A stretch of DNA of 35,245 nt from Acidulodesulfobacterium_A sp049965795 (lineage in GTDB: Bacteria > SZUA-79 > Acidulodesulfobacterales > Acidulodesulfobacteraceae): assembly GCA_049965795.1 (NCBI GenBank), contig JBMFVW010000016.1, positions 1 to 35,245 on the forward strand, read 5' to 3'. Positions 30,992 to 35,245 of the stretch are shown here, piece after piece. Each line of letters starts with the position of its first letter. Position 1 is the stretch's first letter. The notes beneath the pieces were generated by a model. That model was not told the DNA's origin. It worked only from the letters and a program-made list of their open reading frames with translations, and searched no databases. A program made the translations under genes and the position numbers.

Positions 30992-33685
30992 TTAAAGCAT
31001 ATCCTGAACGGTTTGTTTTATTTTTTTCATTAAAAGCAGGTTGCGTATTTTGCTGCCTTGAAAATTTTTAACATAGAACGTATCATACGCCTTATTGCCC
31101 TGCGTCGTTATTTTAGAAACAAAAATGTCTATATTGAAGGAATTAAAAATTTTTCCTATATCGTGCAAAAGTCCTTTTCTGTCTAAAGCTTGTATTTCTA
31201 TTACGGTAAATTCGTCGCTTATATTATTATAAATTTCAACGGAAGTTATAACTCTGGGTCCGCTTTTCGCATATAAACTTTCGTTTTTTCTTTTATTTTT
31301 TAATTTTTCCTCCAATTTTTCCTTACCGTTAAAAACGTTAAAGAAAGTCTTTCTTAGTTTGTGCCAGTCGATATCTCCGTCAACTTTTTTGTATATATGG
31401 TTTACAAAAAACGTGTCAACAAATTTACCGTCTTTTCTTGTATTTATATCTGCACTTAATATATTAAAATCAAAATAAGATAAAACTCCTGTTATATCCG
31501 AAAAAATTGATTTTCTGTCCTCTCCGCAAATTACTATTTCATAATAATCTTCAGCTTGATGCATTTTTGCGACGAAATTAAATCTATGGGAATCCGATAT
31601 TTTAGAAAATAATTTTAAATGCAGCAAAATATTTTCCTTGCTTTCTCTTGCCAAATATTTGCTTGGAGAATAAAATTGGTTAATAAATTCAGATATAAAT
31701 TCTTTTAAATTACTAATATTTTCAAGAAACTTATAACCCTTTTTCCCTATCAGCGTTTCTGCATATTCATAGACGCTGCCTATATAGTATAGGTCATCTT
31801 TAAAATATTCTTCCGTATTTTTTAAATATGCCAAAGTTCTTTGATAAAGTTCGACTAAAAGCATCTTCCTCCATGAATTAAACCTTGTTTTAGACACGGC
31901 CATGGAATCACAAATACTAACTATAAAAAGAAGTTTCAAGCTTTTTATATCCTTAACAATGCCTGCAACATATTTAATAGTAGCGGGGTCGTGAATATCC
32001 CTTCTTTCGGAAGTAAGAGGAAGAACGAAATGATTTAAAATCAAAAATTCTACAATATCGGAAATATTTGAATCAAAACCTATTCTTCTGGAAATTTTAA
32101 AGGCTATTTTAGATCCGATTGATTCGTGATGGGCGGAATATCCCTTGCCTATGTCGTGAAGAAGAAGCGAAAAATTTAGAATAAGCATATCTTCGGGACT
32201 CAGATCTTCAAATATTTCTTTAAGTTCTGTGTTTATTTTAAAATTTGCCATATTTTCAAGATAAAATATTCCGTTTAAAGAATGCGCATCGACCGTATAT
32301 ACATGGTAAACATCGTTAGTAGATAAAGAATCTATTTTTTCAAACTCCGGAATTAAAGCAGTTAGTATTTTAGTTTCATGCATAAGCAGCAGAGTTTGAT
32401 ATACTCTTTTTTTATTCTTTAGCAAATTTATAAAAAAAACCTTTGAAACACTGCCTTTTTTAATTTTTGCTGCATATTTCATTCCGCCGATTTTTAAAAG
32501 ATTAACGGATTCGGCGTTCAATCTGTAGCCTGAAGTTTGATATAAGTTTAGTAAATTAAAAATATTCTTTTCTTCGGACAAAAAAAGTTCTTTGTTTTTT
32601 ACGGCAATCAAACCGTTTTTTAAAAAAAAATTATTTTCTATAATTATTTCTTTTTGTTTTTTTTCCTTATTTTTACTTATTAAAATCTTTGGTTCTATCA
32701 GAATATTTATAATTAATTTTGAAATATTGTGAATGTTTTTTGCGTTTAAATAATAGTCGTGCATAAAGTATTCTATTTTATTTAAAAATTTGCCGTCTTT
32801 ATAAAAAAATGCATTTGCTATATTTTCCTGGACATCGAAAGTAAGTCTGTCATTTTTCTTTCCTGCGATAAGATGCATCATTATACGGGTTTTTAAAATA
32901 AATTTTTTGCCGTTGTAAAGATCGGTTATGTCTTCTTTTTTTAAGGAAGTATCGGTTTTATTTGCTTTTAGTACTTCAATTACGGTTTCTTCGGGGTTTT
33001 TAAAAAAAATTTCTCCGCTGCCGCTTAGACTTGGAAATATATCGTTAACTCCAAGATAATACACCCATCCGCAATAAGAATAATCCCTTAAGCCGCCTAT
33101 AGTTTCTTTAACATCGGGTTCCAAAAGAAAAATATCGTTGTCGGTCATAACATTGATTAGACGCCTTTTTCTTAAACTTTTCATTATTTCTTTCAAAAAA
33201 ATAAATCTTGCTTCTATTTTTTTGAAATCGGATATAAATTTATCGAACAGCATTTTATTGCCCGTTATATACCTTGCATTTATAAAAGACGTATAAGTGT
33301 TTAAATCGCTGCTCATTAATTCTATGGCTTCCGAGGATGTCATTACGCTCTGCGCAAGATCTACTCCTGCGTCCCAGAACAAATAAAAAAAATCCTTTAA
33401 ATCTCTTGCCGAATCTTCTCTGCTTAATCCGTCTTCCGTTAATATCATTATATCTATATCCGAATAAGGACATAATTCCAAATTTGAATAACTGCCTCCT
33501 GCTATTACGCAATAATCGCTTCCTCCGCTAATAAGAGAAAATGCTTCGATAATCACTGAGTCATAAAATAAAGAAATTTCTCTTGCAGTATGGAAAGAGT
33601 CGTAGCTAAGAAGATCGTCTTTTAAAATAGAATATTTAGATTTTATTTTTTGTTTTAGTTCAGTTGACGTAATCATAGCAGCCAT
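30992..33685 (-). CDS. glnD: Bifunctional PII uridylyltransferase/uridylyl-removing enzyme GlnD
   Basis: GlnD senses glutamine and adds UMP to, or removes it from, PII Tyr51. The 897-residue protein shows the four-part layout. The nucleotidyltransferase has AGGSYSNLELCPYSDIDIMI (62-81; Ser65, Asp76, Asp78). A helical middle region leads to an HD domain near residue 508 (LLHDIGKGYSAHHESIGSKI) for UMP removal. Two ACT domains sit near 715 (GEDRKSIFSDITGVLSYFDF) and 825 (ALDRKGLLHDIGKIFNSFNI). All catalytic motifs are intact. GGAG lies about 11 bases before the ATG at 33685; Met4 is an alternative. The substrate glnB is 8 kb away on the same strand. The upstream gap to the channel gene is AT-rich and divergent. 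Confidence 0.95.
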   Translation of the reverse strand: MAAMITSTELKQKIKSKYSILKDDLLSYDSFHTAREISLFYDSVIIEAFSLISGGSDYCVIAGGSYSNLELCPYSDIDIMILTEDGLSREDSARDLKDFFYLFWDAGVDLAQSVMTSSEAIELMSSDLNTYTSFINARYITGNKMLFDKFISDFKKIEARFIFLKEIMKSLRKRRLINVMTDNDIFLLEPDVKETIGGLRDYSYCGWVYYLGVNDIFPSLSGSGEIFFKNPEETVIEVLKANKTDTSLKKEDITDLYNGKKFILKTRIMMHLIAGKKNDRLTFDVQENIANAFFYKDGKFLNKIEYFMHDYYLNAKNIHNISKLIINILIEPKILISKNKEKKQKEIIIENNFFLKNGLIAVKNKELFLSEEKNIFNLLNLYQTSGYRLNAESVNLLKIGGMKYAAKIKKGSVSKVFFINLLKNKKRVYQTLLLMHETKILTALIPEFEKIDSLSTNDVYHVYTVDAHSLNGIFYLENMANFKINTELKEIFEDLSPEDMLILNFSLLLHDIGKGYSAHHESIGSKIAFKISRRIGFDSNISDIVEFLILNHFVLPLTSERRDIHDPATIKYVAGIVKDIKSLKLLFIVSICDSMAVSKTRFNSWRKMLLVELYQRTLAYLKNTEEYFKDDLYYIGSVYEYAETLIGKKGYKFLENISNLKEFISEFINQFYSPSKYLARESKENILLHLKLFSKISDSHRFNFVAKMHQAEDYYEIVICGEDRKSIFSDITGVLSYFDFNILSADINTRKDGKFVDTFFVNHIYKKVDGDIDWHKLRKTFFNVFNGKEKLEEKLKNKRKNESLYAKSGPRVITSVEIYNNISDEFTVIEIQALDRKGLLHDIGKIFNSFNIDIFVSKITTQGNKAYDTFYVKNFQGSKIRNLLLMKKIKQTVQDML

Positions 33686-33885
33686 TATGTTTTATCTCCT
33701 TTATTCCATTAAAATATAATAATAATCTATTTATAATATATTATACTAATATAAAATTATCAGGACTCATATATTTAATTCCGTCTATTCAATGCGTATA
33801 TTAGTTGAAAAATCCAAATTATTTAAAATTAATTTTTTGACGATGATAATATTGTTAATGATGGTATAATAATTATACAATTATT

Positions 33886-33896
33886 TATGCTATAAT
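33886..33896 (+). promoter_or_regulatory. Candidate extended -10 promoter for the potassium-channel gene
   Basis: TATGCTATAAT contains a perfect TATAAT (33891-33896) with the TGC extension. The predicted start near 33903 gives a leader of about 34 bases. No consensus -35 is seen. The same 11-mer occurs at 2164. Confidence 0.45.
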
Positions 33897-33936
33897 ATCT
33901 TTAAAAAAACAGAAAATTATATACAACTAAATCGAA

Positions 33937-34929
33937 ATGTTTAACGTCATATTAATTTTTTTCCGTAAGTTAAAAATATTAACGAATCAGCATAAATCAG
34001 ATTTAATAAGAATTTTTGTTTTTCTTATAGCTATACTTTTAATTTTTTCTTATTTATTCAGCCGTTACGAAAAAATATCATTTTTTAAATCGTTTTATTG
34101 GGCTGTTACTACTGCAACTACAGTAGGTTACGGCGACGTTACGCCTACAAACGACATCGGAAGAGTGATAGCAATGGGTTTAATGTTTGCAGGCATAGGC
34201 ATTTTAGGTCTTTTTTTAGCTACAGTGTCTTCTATTATGTTTGAATTTAAAATAGGGAGGATATTCGGAACCGTGGAAAGCCATATTTTTAAAGAGCACA
34301 TTGTTATACTTGGTTACAGCAGTTTAATAAAATCTTCTTTAAAAGACATTTTAGAAACAAAAGACAACGTAACTCTTGTTGCCAATATTGAAAAATCGCC
34401 TGACAGCAGCGGCAAATTAATATTTATAAAAGGCGATATCACAGACGAAAAGACGACTGCTAAGGCTCATATAGACAAAGCAAAACTGTGCATTATTTCG
34501 GACGAAGACGATTCAAACTCTTTAATAGCAGGTATAAATGTAAGGACGCAATATAAAAATACTTATATAATCGCTTTAATTTTTAAAAAAGAAACCGAAA
34601 GAGCTTTTAGGGAAATCGGCATAAACGAAGTATTTTCATCAGGTTCATTCTCGAGCAGGGTACTTGTCAAATCCATAGAATTTAAAGGCGCTTCCAAATT
34701 TTTTAACCAGCTTTTAGACGAAAATTTTAAAGAAGGTCTTATAGAAAAAGATTTGCCAAAAAATTTAGAAAATAAAGAATTCTTAGAAATTATAAATTTT
34801 TTTAAAGAAAACAAAGACGAAATTGCCGTAGGAATTAAGAGGAATGAACAAATTATTATAAACCCCGAAAAAGCCTTTGCGTCGGCAGCAGGCGACAAAG
34901 TTATGCTGATCGGCAAAAAAGCTAAATGA
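33937..34929 (+). CDS. Two-TM potassium channel with RCK (TrkA-N) domain
   Basis: This 330-residue inner-membrane protein resembles MthK-type channels. The first helix spans about 23-43 (LIRIFVFLIAILLIFSYLFS). The pore loop has the potassium selectivity filter TTVGYGDVTP (61-70), and the second helix is about 76-102 (RVIAMGLMFAGIGILGLFLA). A cytoplasmic TrkA-N/RCK fold follows from about 120 (HIVILGYSSLIKSSLKDIL). Its GxGxxG loop is degenerate (GYSSLI), so NAD binding is doubtful. Residues about 245-330 form an RCK-C-like end. Only one pore unit is present, so it would function as a tetramer. It is divergent from glnD and is followed by an AT-rich hairpin. Confidence 0.92.
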   Translation: MFNVILIFFRKLKILTNQHKSDLIRIFVFLIAILLIFSYLFSRYEKISFFKSFYWAVTTATTVGYGDVTPTNDIGRVIAMGLMFAGIGILGLFLATVSSIMFEFKIGRIFGTVESHIFKEHIVILGYSSLIKSSLKDILETKDNVTLVANIEKSPDSSGKLIFIKGDITDEKTTAKAHIDKAKLCIISDEDDSNSLIAGINVRTQYKNTYIIALIFKKETERAFREIGINEVFSSGSFSSRVLVKSIEFKGASKFFNQLLDENFKEGLIEKDLPKNLENKEFLEIINFFKENKDEIAVGIKRNEQIIINPEKAFASAAGDKVMLIGKKAK

Positions 34930-34973
34930 ACAAACAAATTTAAGCAGAAATAACTTAAAAATATAAACAGACC

Positions 34974-35006
34974 AAAAATATAATGCAATATTTTTATATT
35001 TTTTTT
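34974..35006 (+). terminator. AT-only hairpin with T-run after the channel gene
   Basis: AAAAATAT (34974-34981) and ATATTTTT (34988-34995) form an 8-bp stem with a 6-base loop, followed by ATATTTTTTTT. The stem lacks G/C, so termination would be weak; the position 45 bases after the channel stop is reasonable. Confidence 0.4.
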
Positions 35007-35077
35007 AATGAATTTTGGAACAGCTTAATAATAATACTAAGATATGCAGTATGAATGCAAAATCTTTAAATCTTTGA

Positions 35078-35245
35078 CTATTTGATAAAGTGCAAAGTTA
35101 CTATAACTGCAAGAACTGCCAGTATAACTGTAAATCCGAAAGTTAGCCTTTTATCTAAAGCCTCTATTTTAGCTTCGAATTTTTCATCTTGAGCCTTGAA
35201 TCCTGCATTCATTTTATCGATTAAGTTTTTGGTATTTTGCTCAAT
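35078..35245 (-). CDS. Partial gene: C-terminus of a coiled-coil, single-TM protein
   Basis: An open frame enters from beyond the window edge and ends at a TAG at 35078-35080, giving the last 55 residues of a protein whose start is outside. The visible part has a charged heptad-like helix (NAGFKAQDEKFEAKIEALDK) followed by one membrane helix (FGFTVILAVLAVIVTLHFI) and a terminal Lys. The layout resembles DUF1640-like tail-anchored coiled-coil proteins, but the fragment is too short to name. An internal ATG exists at residue 12, so a very short complete protein cannot be excluded. Confidence 0.6.
   Translation of the reverse strand: MEQNTKNLIDKMNAGFKAQDEKFEAKIEALDKRLTFGFTVILAVLAVIVTLHFIK

Noticed and set aside
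1..35245. tRNA, rRNA, IS element, prophage or CRISPR array
   Set aside because: No transposase or integrase frame, no regularly spaced repeats and no tRNA-like cloverleaf were found on either strand by eye.

Overview
The window reads as an ordinary chromosomal stretch of an AT-rich, Gram-negative, Deltaproteobacteria-like bacterium. Support for this comes from a beta-barrel porin with a C-terminal Phe, GlnD and PII nitrogen sensing, HrcA/CIRCE heat-shock control, ResB/ResC (System II) cytochrome c maturation and a DciA-type replication protein. The style resembles uncultured acidophilic sulfur-cycle lineages such as Sva0485/Acidulodesulfobacterales, but that is an impression from memory and was not tested. 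I see no tRNA, rRNA, insertion sequence, prophage or CRISPR array. No gene-free stretch exceeds about 300 bases.

Layout. 1-4361: an unrecognised small protein, a CPA1-type cation/proton antiporter, a FemAB/CelD-like acyltransferase, a zinc-ribbon membrane protein and a divergent DciA (DUF721) gene. 4386-9510 (minus): dnaJ, grpE, dnaK and hrcA in the order hrcA-grpE-dnaK-dnaJ, preceded by a good -35/-10 pair with a CIRCE operator at the start point; a hairpin terminator lies between dnaK and dnaJ. 9735-13415 (plus): resB, resC and a DUF1015 gene.

13440-19499 (minus) is the most interesting part: a five-gene phospho-signalling module. In transcription order it encodes a VWA protein with a Thr-rich tail, a zinc-ribbon/FHA protein, a pseudokinase-PP2C phosphatase fusion, a membrane Ser/Thr kinase whose extracytoplasmic end is a c-type cytochrome domain (CFYCH), and a small secreted protein. 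I infer a system in which a periplasmic heme domain informs a cytoplasmic kinase, with a cognate phosphatase, a phospho-Thr reader and a probable target encoded alongside. The cytochrome c maturation genes lie just beyond, in convergent orientation.

19773-21566 (plus) is a lone PilB/GspE-type ATPase. 21618-24922 (minus) is a porin-glnB-amtB run with a near-consensus sigma-54 promoter and a 17-bp dyad upstream, which suggests nitrogen-limitation control of ammonium uptake across both membranes; glnD, the PII-modifying enzyme, lies at 30992-33685. 25218-30505 (minus) holds pepQ-type peptidase, efp, accB, accC, gcvH and a LipM-like octanoyltransferase. 33937-34929 (plus) is a two-TM potassium channel with an RCK domain. 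The window ends inside a small coiled-coil/TM protein gene on the minus strand.
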